From Prostheceraeus crozeri (Eukaryota > Platyhelminthes > Polycladida > Euryleptidae): a stretch of 64,000 bases of DNA. Of the stretch, positions 11,185-24,300 are shown piece by piece (within the stretch, counting starts at the first letter, position 1; every line of letters begins with the position of its first letter). The DNA lies in contig CAJQUW010008996.1 in NCBI GenBank assembly GCA_907163375.1, positions 5,001 to 69,000 on the forward strand, written 5' to 3'. The translations under genes were made by a program, and so were the position numbers. The notes under the pieces are model-generated. The model was not told the DNA's origin. It searched no databases and worked only from the letters and a program-made list of their open reading frames with translations.

Positions 11185-12020
11185 TAAACGGGGCTCAAAA
11201 CAGCAACGATATAACAATAATAGTCGACGATCTGCATACGTACCGCCGCAGATCTGCACAGATACAATCGCCAATCCGGATATCTACGACCCTATCGGAC
11301 GTTCACGATAGTGAGTATAACGATAGTTGAAGGCAGGCGTGAGGTCCGAAGGCCCTAGACCGACCTAGAAAGATCTCGCCGAGAGGCCCCGAGTAACTAG
11401 ACGTACCGCAGAGGCTCGAAGCACTACTTCTCCGTTCGTTGCTCTTCCCCCGTCTACCTGTGAGGTTGACGTTACTTCTCTCTCTCTCTCTCTATTTGCA
11501 TGTATCCCCCTCCTCCTCACGTGTAGCATTACAATTACAAAGTTGTTCTGTATTCGGGCTCGACTGAGGATTGCTAGGATCGAGTGGAAACCAGAGTGGA
11601 CCAAAATAAGTGATTAAGTAACCCATAAGAGAAGAGAAACACTCAAAACGAAAGTAAAGACGCACCAGAGGAGTTACACTCATAATACAAGAGAGAGGGA
11701 TTACACTTTGGTAAACGTTCCACAATGAAAGCGCGGTGTTCACCAGTCCAATTCATGGCTGCAGTTAAATAAGAAACAAAAAACAACAGCTTAAAGAAGC
11801 AAAACAAAATGGCATTTAATAAAAGAATGGCATTATATGTACTTTTCAAAACAGAAACACCTTTTAGTTTCTATACTTTATTTGCCCCTTATTAAACCTA
11901 CAAATGTGTCAGAGCATTTTGCCAGACCCTGTATATCCAATGATAGTGAATACGGATTTACATTAATTTTAAATATTGCAAGAATATCGAAATTGAGGCA
12001 TTAAGCCACTCCATACTAAA
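11185..12020. other. Intergenic stretch with (TC)n, no gene seen
   Basis: No reading frame looks real. A (TC)n tract lies at about 11477-11493. Left of 11350 the sequence resembles the purine-rich stretch left of the mariner. The remainder is AT-rich. Confidence 0.4.
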
Positions 12021-12022
12021 GA

Positions 12023-12183
12023 CGAGTTAACTCGGCTTCGTGAACAGTGGAAGGAAATAATTCATCTGTCAGTGGTAGTTGCCTGTCCTCCCGATGCGAG
12101 TTGACTCGGGCTAAATTTCCTGCTGTACCGCATTGTCACCGTCATCAATTAAATGTTGATAAGGCTCGTTACGAGTTCAGTCG
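12023..12183. repeat. Three spaced copies of a 12-bp palindrome
   Basis: The perfect palindrome cgagttaactcg at 12023-12034 is followed by two near copies, cgagttgactcg at 12097-12108 and cgagttcagtcg at 12172-12183. Centre-to-centre spacings are 74 and 75 bp. They are followed by similar gg(g)ct words, so they may be remnants of a short tandem repeat or a set of protein-binding sites about 640-800 bp upstream of the receptor gene. Confidence 0.5.
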
Positions 12184-12399
12184 GGCTCAGCCGTTAAAGG
12201 ACGAGGGCGCACATGATCCTAACTCAATTTCTCTTAGCTACAAATACGTCAAATGGAAATTCACATGGCTCGACTCTTCGCGATCTAAATTTACTGACTG
12301 TGTGCGTTTAATGTGGTGTCAGTCTTCTGCCCCATCAGAATTCAGACTTGAATTTGCATTACGTTCAATGGAAATTGAGCTTCTTGCCCCTCGGGACTA

Positions 12400-12821
12400 G
12401 CTCTGGCTGTGACCATCAGTTTTGAGGAAAGAGATCTCTAGACAGAAACACGCAGACATGACAATTGATCTGTGTGGTTGCATGTAACCTAGTGTTATCA
12501 TTTAGGTTAAGTATACAATCATTCGATGAAACAACGCAAAAGGAAATACTTTACGGGAAGGACTTGTGACAATATTAGGTTTCAGTTATTTGATTATTCC
12601 ATAGCAGCTGTAATTGCTGTCTACAAACCGATGTTGTCCATTTTTCTGCCACTAACTTAAACAAAGCGAAAAGTCGGACTTCTATGGCTTCGGATATCAA
12701 CAAATGACAACAGCATGTTCCCGTCATTGGCAGACGATCCTTCTAATTTGCTCTTCATGTTGATGTGCATTGTTTGCAAGTTGTGTCTCACCTGTAACTC
12801 TCTCTCTCTCTCTCTCTCACG
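12400..12821 (+). promoter_or_regulatory. Upstream region of the receptor gene with a (TC)n 5' UTR tract
   Basis: No gene is visible between 12400 and the receptor start. A pure (TC)n tract at 12798-12818 lies directly before the ATG and would be in the 5' UTR or core promoter. Pyrimidine tracts at this place are common in invertebrate initiator-type promoters. I see no convincing TATA box. Confidence 0.35.
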
Positions 12822-13856
12822 ATGGACAACGAGGAATCTTGCACTGAAGAGGAGATTTTGTATTATGAATCGGTAGCAAAATTCGTGGTAGGATATGGAT
12901 GTATAATTCTGATTGCAGTTGGAACTTTGAACTTCATCCTTATCATGATCGTCACATGGAGTGGATTCTGGAGATATGTCTCCGGAGATTCTCTGAGAAT
13001 CTCACGGGCAGATCGATTGCCAATGACATTGTTCTGTCTGGCTATCGCTGATCTTCTAAGTGTGTATTCCTTTTGCATTGTAGCTGGATGGCGATTCTGG
13101 TTTGGGAATAATTTCGAAGATGGTTCTACCTTCTTTTGTAGTACAGCACATGTTTTCGATATACCGATGGAGGTTTCCTACTGGCTGATTACTCTCTTGA
13201 CCTTTGAACGATTCTTCCTCATATACTTTCCGACAAAGGCTCAAGAGATATTTACCCGGCGGTTCACATTCATGAGCATCCTCATCCTAATGATCATTGA
13301 CATTTTGGCATGGATTCCTACGGCGTTTATACCTAAGCTCGTACCATTAAATGGAACTGACATGTTTGAATGCATTGAGAGCATCCCATCTCACTTAGAG
13401 GATTACAACGAATTCCAAAATGTATTTTCAATATACATAATGAGTGCAGTCCCGGCATTATTGGTCGCGATATTAAATATCCTCATCGTCATAAAATGGT
13501 ACAAACAAATCCACTGGAGGCGGTCAATATCCGGTGATAATGATGAGATGTCCCGACAAGAGATGAAACAGCTACCGCTCGTAGTTGTGACGGGATTAGT
13601 ATTTTTGGTTCTGCAGATGCAAAGGGTCCTAGGCAGTTATATTATTCCGGAATTATTTACTGGTTGTTACTTTGAATATGAAATTGCTAATAACATTACA
13701 TCACAAGTTAAACTCCTAAACCATTGCACAAATTTCATATTCTACATAATTTTCTCTCGCAAATATCGTCAGGAATTTGTTGATAAAATGCGATTGATAT
13801 TTCCGTGTTTCTCGGGGACAGTTACACCTGCGAACTTACCCTCACAAGGAGCGTAG
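12822..13856 (+). CDS. Rhodopsin-class G protein-coupled receptor, intronless
   Basis: The 344-residue protein has seven clear membrane segments at about 20-46, 65-90, 107-136, 147-170, 199-226, 252-276 and 290-312. Family A landmarks are visible. AIADLL in TM2 carries the sodium-site Asp. A Cys at the top of TM3 (FFCSTA) and one in the second extracellular loop (MFECIES) can form the usual disulfide. ERF replaces DRY at the end of TM3, and LNHCTNFIFY replaces the NPxxY region in TM7. The short C-terminal tail has a Cys for palmitoylation. The layout resembles FMRFamide- or other peptide-type orphan receptors expanded in lophotrochozoans and other invertebrates; the ligand cannot be told. It would sit in the plasma membrane and signal through G proteins. 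The gene is a single exon with an open frame, flanked by intergenic DNA. Confidence 0.9.
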   Translation: MDNEESCTEEEILYYESVAKFVVGYGCIILIAVGTLNFILIMIVTWSGFWRYVSGDSLRISRADRLPMTLFCLAIADLLSVYSFCIVAGWRFWFGNNFEDGSTFFCSTAHVFDIPMEVSYWLITLLTFERFFLIYFPTKAQEIFTRRFTFMSILILMIIDILAWIPTAFIPKLVPLNGTDMFECIESIPSHLEDYNEFQNVFSIYIMSAVPALLVAILNILIVIKWYKQIHWRRSISGDNDEMSRQEMKQLPLVVVTGLVFLVLQMQRVLGSYIIPELFTGCYFEYEIANNITSQVKLLNHCTNFIFYIIFSRKYRQEFVDKMRLIFPCFSGTVTPANLPSQGA

Positions 13857-14313
13857 GCAGATGGAAAATGAGCCAATAGGAAGGCCAATCGCCTTCGTAG
13901 TGTATGAGCACGAACAATAGTACATTCGTACATTTTGTTATTCTCGTTTTGCACATCAGTTTCGTAGTCAAAATCAGACAACTTTCGTACTCGATAGTTT
14001 ACGGTGTAGACGGATGGAAAATTATTGCACACCAATTGTGCGAAAGGAATTGGACAAAACTGTGAAGCAATTGCATTACATGTTGATGAAGTAAATCAAA
14101 TCACTGAATGAAACTTCGTATTAACTAAATTTGCTCTATGATTATTTTGGATTGCTTAACTTACAGCCGTGTATGAATTCTGAATACCGTGGAACATGCT
14201 TATCATACAGGGAAATTCTGTGTTGAGCTGACCATATTTTTCTGTTGTTTCTGCGTTGTTCGTCATCTTGTTTTATGTGTTAATCCAGTATGCATGATGT
14301 GCTAGATTGATAT

Positions 14314-14319
14314 AATAAA
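14314..14319 (+). terminator. Candidate poly(A) signal of the receptor gene
   Basis: AATAAA lies about 460 bp after the stop codon, followed by a T- and G-containing stretch. It is the first canonical signal downstream of the gene on this strand. Confidence 0.45.
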
Positions 14320-16490
14320 TGCTTGCCATCCCGCTGTTAAAAAATTGCTAGTTTTTATTTCGTATCACTAGCAACTTTAAATTATGGCAAATGTCTCGAT
14401 ACTTTTCACTAGATCCAGACGTCGCAATTAGCTCATGAAAAGCTAGTAATTTATAGCCTTACTTCATCTTTCCTAGCAAAGCGAGGAAAATGTAAATTAT
14501 GTATGTAAAATACGAGAATTTTCATACTTTAAATTATAGTTTGTAAATTACACGTGTACTATCGAATGACTAGTAATTTACACTTGTGATCAGGGGTAGT
14601 AAAATACGAGCTATTTTCTTACTTAGTGAACTCATATCAGTCATTGATATATGCTAATACATCCTTCCCCTTTCTCCTGATTAAATTTACAAATATTACA
14701 ATGTCAATTTATGAACCCATACTTAATACAATTAAACTTAAAGCTGCAGTATGCACACTATATCACCAGTGAAAACAACAGACAATCAATCGTCAAACAA
14801 AATGTAGTGATGAAGAACGTCACATAACAAGGTCAACACCAATCTAAGAAAAGTGAAAATTTTACTAATTGAGGAGCAGTGAGTTGTAACAAAAAATTTA
14901 TGGAATGCAGATTGTATACATGCACATGAAATCTTCAAATGCGTAGAAAATGTTCAGCTTTCTCAATGTAAAATGCAATTCTGAAGTAACATTTAGGTAG
15001 GCTAACTACAAATTTGAAACAAAATATCAATAATTCACTACAAACGATTGTCCTGACAATAATGCTGAATATTAGAGCGGTCCACATCACTAAAGAGATG
15101 GTACAGTATTCTCCGCTTACGAGTAAATGTCCATCCGCGCGCTTGAATTCTGGACGGACGTCAAGATCGCTACAACCGGAACTTAGCACGAAGGCACGTG
15201 AATAAAGTAAAAGGGATTTTTTTGCGATTTTTCAGTGATTGCAATGAGCCCACTAGACATTGTGCACAGAATTTCCAGACGGTTGCAGTCACTATACTTC
15301 AGTCTTCACAATACATGCCACGCACCAAATGTCTCGCGCGATTCTCTGACTTCTCAATTGAAAGTAGCTGAAAAGGGATATGAATAATAATCATTGCAAT
15401 TCAATTAGTCGCCTTATTAAGAAATGCAATTATCAAAACTAATTAAGCAGAGGCACGCGCACTATTACAATTAATTAGATAACGGAATTATCTAAGTGAT
15501 GAGCATGTACGAGAGCGAAGAATATAAACACTACTTCTGCGGCTCCAACAGTAAAAGCTATACACGTCGCATCAAGATTGATACGAAAATCCGGAAGATT
15601 CTCATCCATGTTCTTATCCCTTCTTCTGAAGCGCATTGCACTATCACTGACAAGCACTTCTTGTTGTCGACTATGGGTAAAACCACAAAATAACATTTAA
15701 ATTTGAACAAAAAATGCAAATAACCAAGCGTCGTAAAATGATTGCTAATCTGAGCATCACATTTGCCGATATTGTAGAATACATTCAGGGAGGTGAGTAT
15801 GCGTTCACTGGAAAGAATCTTTTCCATTATTGAAGGCCAGTTGGCATGGCTCCCTCTCCCTCGTTCTTCGATTACATAAATTTATATTTTTCGTGTTATC
15901 TACGCAATCATAGCTGCAGATTGAGTGTGTACACTTCACAGGACTAACCGCTTTACCTAGAACTGGAATCAATAAATATCATAAGGACTGAAATTTAAAC
16001 GAACCAAAGGTCTGAAAAAATCAATCTTATATATTGGTTAGTTAATAAGGTGCTTTTCAATATCAAATAGCACAGCAAAGTCAAAACATCCGTCATATTC
16101 CTTTGTTAGCTTGCAATGATACCAAAGATGAATGTCTAGACTTTCCTGGTTAAATTTTCGATTATTGTCAAGTTATGCATAGTCAATATCTTGAATTTGA
16201 AATGACTGAACGAATAGAACATTTTTCATAAATTTCCTACGGGAAAAGGTAGAATAGGAGAAATATATTCACAACTCTATTCTTTGTTAGAACATCTATG
16301 TTGTTCGACAGGCTCACTTAAATGTAATTTTTCAAATGACGAGTGGAATCCCGCACGATTTTGTATTGAATTCGAAACGACAGAACCAAACATTTGGACC
16401 AGAAGGAATCCTGAGTCTGTTGGATGTTGCATAGTACGACCTAACTGAATAAACTAGAGTAAAATGATAGACTCCATGACAATACTATTT

Positions 16491-16666
16491 TTATACATAA
16501 AATTGTTGAAATGTCTAGTTGAACCACAGTGTTATTAATAATGATAGTTTAGTCAACCGGTTTAAATTGGTATACATACAAGATTGCTATTTAACAATCC
16601 TGTATGCTGACGAATTCTTATTCATAGCGCCGTGGTTCTACTAGACGTTTCAACAATTTTATACAA
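16491..16666. repeat. Long imperfect hairpin (inverted repeat)
   Basis: The left arm at 16491-16541 (ataaaattgttgaaatgtc, ctagttgaaccac) is the inverse of 16613-16666 (gtggttctactagacg, tttcaacaattttat) with scattered mismatches. Inside it, catacaagattg (16576-16587) pairs with caatcctgtatg (16596-16607) around an 8-base loop. The left arm is longer than the right by about 26 bases, leaving an internal bulge. It may be a foldback MITE or a hairpin transcript source. Confidence 0.6.
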
Positions 16667-17291
16667 GATTTGCCTGAAGCAGGTCACTGATCCGTCTGCT
16701 GAGATGTCTTTCTAATCATTAAACGCTATTTTTAGTGAAATTCTGCGACATTTCAGGACATCCTAGGACGAATTTTACGACATTCCAGGACTGAGCTAAT
16801 TAGGTAGAGGAACGAACTAAAAAGCTCATATACTTTAGAAATAGAAGATAGATGTTTGGACGTCATTCTACTACGATAATGAAGCATAATGGATCTGGTG
16901 AATATTTGTGATGACTTTTATAGGAGCTTATCGACAGTTTAGAATTTAGACAGTTAAATAATATAGACACAATTCTTACAGAGATTTTCCAAAATCGATA
17001 AAGATCTGTCAAATTTTATAGCACAATGTCAAGGGTGACTTCAACGGGATAAAAAATTGTGTGATGAAGATCAATTCAGATCTCTGCCGCTGTTGTAGTT
17101 CATGATAATCTGGGGGGGGGTCGCTGCGGGCATCTCGATTTTTGTGGGCAGCGGGCATTCACCTACGGACACGGGCGTGGCACAGACATGCACAATGATG
17201 GCTTGGTCTGAGAATTCATACCCGGCCAGTGGATATGCAGGTAAGGATTCATGAAGGCGTACATGACACAGGCCTAGACTAAGCTTATTAT

Positions 17292-17348
17292 ATAGTTATT
17301 TAATTATAATAATAATTATAATAATATATAGTTATATAATTATAATTG
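17292..17348. repeat. AT-rich simple tract
   Basis: A run of TAAT and TATA words (ttataataataattataat) forms a low-complexity tract. Confidence 0.6.
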
Positions 17349-20300
17349 AATCTGGACATCATCAAATTTAGTCACATCGTATTCGTTAGTATCTATTTCT
17401 GAAGGCTAGATCTCCATATGCATAGGTTGGCATTCTACATGCAGGTGAACATCGACACATTGTCACCGGGCAACTTCGTTCAGCGTGATACTAAAGCGTG
17501 TTAAAGGCTAATCATCAGAAGGATTTTGATATTCTCAAGTTTCATTGTGTTTGATACAGAAGGCGCGTGTGACGTACAACGTTCGACGTCAACATATGTT
17601 TCGTATTGTCATTGCGAGACAACGAATTTCCGGATAGAGCAGCTTGCATTATTTCGCGATGTCAGATGTGAGAACATCAGCATTGCCAGCTTTCACGTTT
17701 CTCGGAAAACCCAATGTTAGCTAGAAATTGACATACTAAGCTCAGGAGCAGCAACTGAACTGCGGACAATGCTGGCAACGGTGTAGGCACGGGCAAGCTT
17801 GCGGACATGACCGCTAGGGTGCAAGAGCAGGCCCCACCCCAGATGATGATTCCACGGTAGGGTGGACCTCTATCTTTTGAGACATTCAAACTATTAAGTG
17901 AATTTCTTCTGGAATTAAACACTATGCGCAATGCACTGATGATACTTCATCTAAGTTAGTGCACTTGTTGTGACTAATAAAATTGTTGCGCTTGCAAGTA
18001 CCATGGAAGTGTATTGATTTGTTATTGAAAATATTATTCGTTAAATGCTCAAGAAATTAACGAAATACGTTCACTGCAGGAGGCTAATATCCTTTTGTAA
18101 TGCAAAAAAGAGTATTGTATCACATTAATTCAATATATCTCTTAAATAAGCATTTTCGACTTATGAATGAAACATCAAAAGATTTGTTTGAATTTGAAAG
18201 GTGAACGTTTGCTCGCTTAACTCGATCGCTTTTGAATTATTCATATAAAATGACAAATTGAATCTATCTGTATAGAAATTGAACGATTTGGCAATGTGAG
18301 TAACATTATCAATTTCTTGCTATCTTCCTCATGTAACAGTGCTCAGAATCGACCATTACATCAAGTGACTCACCACAAGAGTATCGGTGCAAGATTGACA
18401 TTTATTCACATTTACCATCACTGCATTGAAAGTGACACTACATTATGAATGATGGTCGAAGAGCGTTTGCCATTCTCTCTGACTGTTCTTTGAACTCTGC
18501 CTACTTTTGGCATCGTTACTGACTATGCTTTCAGTCCTGCCAACGCTTACCATCCTCCCCAACCGTACTTTTGGACTTCATGAATTACAGTGTACTCTAT
18601 GATGTTTTTGAATATCACAATTAGCATATAAATTATTGCAACGATTCGCACCAAACATGTGTCAGAAGAAATTACGACAAACGTCATAGCGAGGTCATCT
18701 TCGTTATCTGTGGCACAACACATGAACTGCCAGTGTAAAGCAGGTCACGCTGTACGCGTCCCGAAGTGTTGACCGAAAAGAAACGGCGAATGTTACAAGG
18801 AAAACATTACTTAAAAAGGACATTTCTGGTCCACTTGCAGAACTTCGCAAATGAAAATGTAAAATACGGAATTGAGCTTCTCCGACCGACGGCGTTTATT
18901 GTCCCTTCCCCTTGATCTGGATGTTCTGATTATTGAATGGTTCCCAAAAATACTGTTCGTACAATTGACTAATGCACGCTCCAATTACAGCTCTGGAAGG
19001 TAAACTTATGATGCATTGAGTCTTGGTCGGAAGATGAGCAAAGATGACTTTGATAAAGGACACATTTTGATGATGCATCAGTTAAAAACATTTTCAGAGA
19101 ATGATTGCAGTATGTTTGATTGCATTAGGATATCAGCCTTGTTTAATGTAGCCCAAATAGAGAGTTTTAAAGCAGAAACGTAAATTGTGAATAGAAGGCT
19201 TGACTCATCAGCTATAATTGACTAGATTGGTCAGCAACTGCGAACCTGAATCAAAAATACTGCAAGTCATGGTAATTGTCCATCTATTCTGAGAGGGGAT
19301 CCAGTGAACCCCTTTTCCAAAATCGCAACTTAACTATTGAAATTCAACGACATTTAGCGCAGCATCAGTTGTACTAACAATCGGTTTTACGATGTTTGCT
19401 GTTATCACAATACCTCAGATAGTTGATTTCAATGCACCTGATTTATTCCAAGCAGCATAGCTCTTGCATTTGGCCATTTTTTCAAATTTATCCATACAAA
19501 TCGGAAAACTGAGCCATATGATTGTTGCATTTGTAGACCCTATAAACAGCTGTGGAAATCTCATACTCATCAATTACTGCCATGAAAACCTCGCCCACAG
19601 TCTGTTTTAGCATTGAACTATAGATATAATGATGGCTTTCATTTTGACCATTGATTGAAGCTGATTTGTTCATGTAGGACGACCAGCCATGCACGATCAT
19701 GTTCGGAAAGAAAAAATATTCACATTTTGCGATCTTCTAACACAACGCACATGTACAAGCATGTTGTAAACATTGAATAATAGAATTTCACTCATTATGC
19801 ACCATCGTGGAGATACAGAAAATCATTTTTCATCTGATAGTAAAATTTTTGTTATCGGAATTTCTACACCCTCTGAGACCTGAATGGGGGCCGTGTGCCT
19901 ACCTGCAATACTTCCACTGATTCAACTTAATTGATATAGCACATACAGATTCATTGTCATAAGCGATGATTTTGCATCGTCATGAGCGGTTGATATATCC
20001 TCAGCACAAGAAGTAAAACAGAAAAATATTATGTTGGGTTAAAGGTTATAATACACGTAATAATTCCATAGATGCATTTGCGTATGAAGGAACATGCTAA
20101 TCATGATCTCATTGTATTCACTTTTTTGACATGACTTAGGATGAACAACCCACTCCATCCCCCAACTCAATTCATTCAGTGGTCTGCTAATCGTGAGTCT
20201 TTCTGCTTTCATTTGTCTCATATTGTCAATCACTACAAACAACCGCGCATGAGGGTTCATGTCTCCTTTGAACAACTTTTCACTTGCATTGTCTGATTAG

Positions 20301-20999
20301 TTTTCGTCTGCATCTCTGCTGATACATCCTCGTTGTTTTACCTGCAGGAATGACTTCCCAAGGATTTTGATACACAAATATTTGAGCAATGTCATTAACA
20401 TTTTCAGTACTAATGAAGGTTTCTGTAACAATTCAAGTGAACAACGACAGGATTATTAATGATCTCCAACCTAGCTACGACAGCCCCATCCTCATAACTG
20501 CACATCCGCGTAACTAACATGACAGCTCCATTCATTAGCATGCACTGCACTGTAAATCGAATGCTACCAAACCGATGAAATGCTTGTCACCAAATGCAAC
20601 AAACATTTCTCCTCATTTTTGGTAGCATTGCTTCTGTCTGTATGACGGCTACCGAATGTTTCTTCTTCTTCATGTAGTCGCATAAATGTGTTAAAGCAGA
20701 GAGCAAGTAATTGTAATTTTCATAATATTGTATATCATGAATGATAACAAATTTCTATCAATAGAAGAGTGAAAATCAATGCTATCGATTATTGCTTATC
20801 CCATTGTCATCTCAATTCTCCATGATCGATGTCAATTTAGTCTCAATTCAAGTTTTGCTTTGTTGATTTCATGTGGTATTATTGCATCTCTCTATCTCAA
20901 CAAATGTCTCGTTCTAATGAATTATTCGCAATAAAGACAAGACGTCTCATTCATGCATCCATTCACTCATCATGATACAATCCGAATGCAATCTTTCGA

Positions 21000-21335
21000 A
21001 TGGTAATGTGTTTCTTGCATTATTCTGCGCGTTTCATATCTAAAAGTTATGTGCAATTATACATGCACAATGTATCATTACATGTACTCATTTTTGGAGA
21101 TGAGATGAATTTGTATGCTAACAAACCTGTATGCTGTGAAACCTTTGCCAATAGAATGTTTCTAGTGTTGAACTATGAATATAATGATGGCTTTCATTTT
21201 GACCATTGTTTGATGCTGATTTGTTCATGTAGGACGACCAGCCATGCACGATCATGTTCGGAAAGAAAAAATATTCACATTTTACGATCTTCTAACACAA
21301 CGCACATGTACAAGCATGATGTAAACATTGAATAA
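21000..21335 (+). other. 111-codon plus-strand frame present in nine units (unit 1/2 junction shown)
   Basis: The frame recurs almost unchanged near 22588, 24176, 25765, 27354, 28943, 30531, 32120 and 33709. The translation is rich in His, Cys and Met and has no recognised domain. The sequence is AT-rich and the frame follows an AATAAA, so it is more likely chance than a gene. Confidence 0.15.
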
Positions 21336-24300
21336 ATGAATTTCACTCATTATGCACCATCGTGGAGATACAGAAAATCATTTTTCATCTGATAGTAAAA
21401 TTTTTGTTATGGGAATTTCTGCACCCTCTTAGACCTGAATGGGGGCCCGTGTGCCTATCTGCAATACTTCCACTGATTCAACTTAATTGATATAGCACAT
21501 ACAGATTCATTGTCATAAGCGATGATTTTGCATCGTCATGAGCGGTTGATATATCCTCAGCACAAGAAGTAAAACAGAAAAATATGGCTCCGGGGTCACT
21601 GGATCCCCCTCAGGACTCTGACACTAAAGCTTCAGTTTCATTATTTATAGGAAAAGGTCATTCATTTGCGAATGAAGGAACATGCTAATCATGATCTCAT
21701 TGTATTCACTTTTTTGACATGACTTAGGATGAACAACCCACTCCATCCCCCAACTCAATTCATTCAGTGGTCTGCTAATCGAGAGTCTTTCTGCTTTCAT
21801 TTGTCTCATATTGTCAATCACTACAAACAACCGCGCATGAGGATTCATGTCTCCTTTGAACAACTTTTCACTTGCATTGTCTAATTAGTTTTCGTCTGCA
21901 TCTCTGCCGATACATCCTCGTTGTTTTACCTGCAGGAATGACTTCCCAAGGATTTTGATACACAAATATTTGAGCAATGTCATTAACATTTTCAGTACTA
22001 ATGAAGGTTTCTGTAACAATTCAAGTGAACAACGACAGGATTATTAATGATCTCCAACCTAGCTACGACAGCCCCATCCTCATAACTGCACATCCGCGTA
22101 ACTAACATGACAGCTCCATTCATTAGCATGCACTGCACTGTAAATCGAATGCTACCAAACCGATGAAATGCTTGTCACCAAATGCAACAAACATTTCTCC
22201 TCATTTTTGGTAGCATTGCTTCTGTCTGTATGACGGCTACCGAATGTTTCTTCTTCTTCATGTAGTCGCATAAATGTGTTAAAGCAGAGAGCAAGTAATT
22301 GTAATTTTCATAATATTGTATATCATGAATGACAACAAATTTCTATCAATAGAAGAGTGAAAATCAATGCTATCGATTATTGCTTATCCCATTGTCATCT
22401 CAATTCTCCATGATCGATGTCAATTTAGTCTCAATTCAAGTTTTGCTTTGTTGATTTCATGTGGTATTATTGCATCTCTCTATCTCAACAAATGTCTCGT
22501 TCTAATGAATTATTCGCAATAAAGACAAGACGTCTCATTCATGCATCCATTCACTCATCATGATACAATCCGAATGCAATCTTTCGAATGGTAATGTGTT
22601 TCTTGCATTATTCTGCGCGTTTCATATCTAAAAGTTATGTGCAATTATACATGCACAATGTATCATTACATGTACTCATTTTTGGAGATGAGATGAATTT
22701 GTATGCTAACAAACCTGTATGCTGTGAAACCTTTGCCAATAGAATGTTTCTAGTGTTGAACTATGAATATAATGATGGCTTTCATTTTGACCATTGTTTG
22801 ATGCTGATTTGTTCATGTAGGACGACCAGCCATGCACGATCATGTTCGGAAAGAAAAAATATTCACATTTTACGATCTTCTAACACAACGCACATGTACA
22901 AGCATGATGTAAACATTGAATAAATGAATTTCACTCATTATGCACCATCGTGGAGATACAGAAAATCATTTTTCATCTGATAGTAAAATTTTTGTTATGG
23001 GAATTTCTGCACCCTCTTAGACCTGAATGGGGGCCCGTGTGCCTATCTGCAATACTTCCACTGATTCAACTTAATTGATATAGCACATACAGATTCATTG
23101 TCATAAGCGATGATTTTGCATCGTCATGAGCGGTTGATATATCCTCAGCACAAGAAGTAAAACAGAAAAATATGGCTCCGGGGTCACTGGATCCCCCCTC
23201 AGGACTCTGACACTAAAGCTTCAGTTTCATTATTTATAGGAAAAGGTCATTCATTTGCGAATGAAGGAACATGCTAATCATGATCTCATTGTATTCACTT
23301 TTTTGACATGACTTAGGATGAACAACCCACTCCATCCCCCAACTCAATTCATTCAGTGGTCTGCTAATCGAGAGTCTTTCTGCTTTCATTTGTCTCATAT
23401 TGTCAATCACTACAAACAACCGCGCATGAGGATCCATGTCTCCCTTTGAACAACTTTTCACTTGCATTGTCTAATTAGTTTTCGTCTGCATCTCTGCCGA
23501 TACATCCTCGTTGTTTTACCTGCAGGAATGACTTCCCAAGGATTTTGATACACAAATATTTGAGCAATGTCATTAACATCTTCAGTACTAATGAAGGTTT
23601 CTGTAACAATTCAAGTGAACAACGACAGGATTATTAATGATCTCCAACCTAGCTACGACAGCCCCATCCTCATGACTGCACATCCGCGTAACTAACATGA
23701 TAGCTCCATTCATTAGCATGCACTGCACTGTAAATCGAATGCTACCAAACCGATGAAATGCTTGTCACCAAATGCAACAAACATTTCTCCTCATTTGGTA
23801 GCATTGCTTCTGTCTGTATGACGGCTACCGAATGTTTCTTCTTCTTCATGTAGTCGCATAAATGTGTTAAAGCAGAGAGCAAGTAATTGTAATTTTCATA
23901 ATATTGTATATCATGAATGATAACAAATTTCTATCAATAGAAGAGTGAAAATCAATGCTATCGATTATTGCTTATCCCATTGTCATCTCAATTCTCCATG
24001 ATCGATGTCAATTTAGTCTCAATTCAAGTTTTGCTTTGTTGATTTCATGTGGTATTATTGCATCTCTCTATCTCAACAAATGTCTCGTTCTAATGAATTA
24101 TTCGCAATAAAGACAAGACGTCTCATTCATGCATCCATTCACTCATCATGATACAATCCGAATGCAATCTTTCGAATGGTGATGTGTTTCTTGCATTATT
24201 CTGCGCGTTTCATATCTAAAAGTTATGTGCAATTATACATGCACAATGTATCATCACATGTACTCATTTTTGGAGATGAGATGAATTTGTATGCTAACAA

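Larger units (their letters stand above)
14320..19600. other. Gene-poor intergenic DNA
   Basis: No convincing gene was seen over about 5 kb. Visible structure is limited to an imperfect long hairpin (16491-16666), a small GC-rich island at about 17110-17230 starting with a G run, an AT-rich TAAT-type tract (17292-17348), and a minus-strand frame at 19488-19700 that runs into the first array unit. That last frame (phrase TVGEVFMAVIDEYEISTAVY) looks coding-like but is not recognised. Confidence 0.5.

Noticed and set aside
8958-11350. A complete LTR pair around the mariner
   Set aside because: A TGTAAC start candidate exists at about 8968, but I could not find a second copy or matching ends in the window.
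12047-12400. 117-codon plus-strand frame upstream of the receptor
   Set aside because: It spans the palindrome repeats, has no recognisable domain and no supporting signals. More likely chance.
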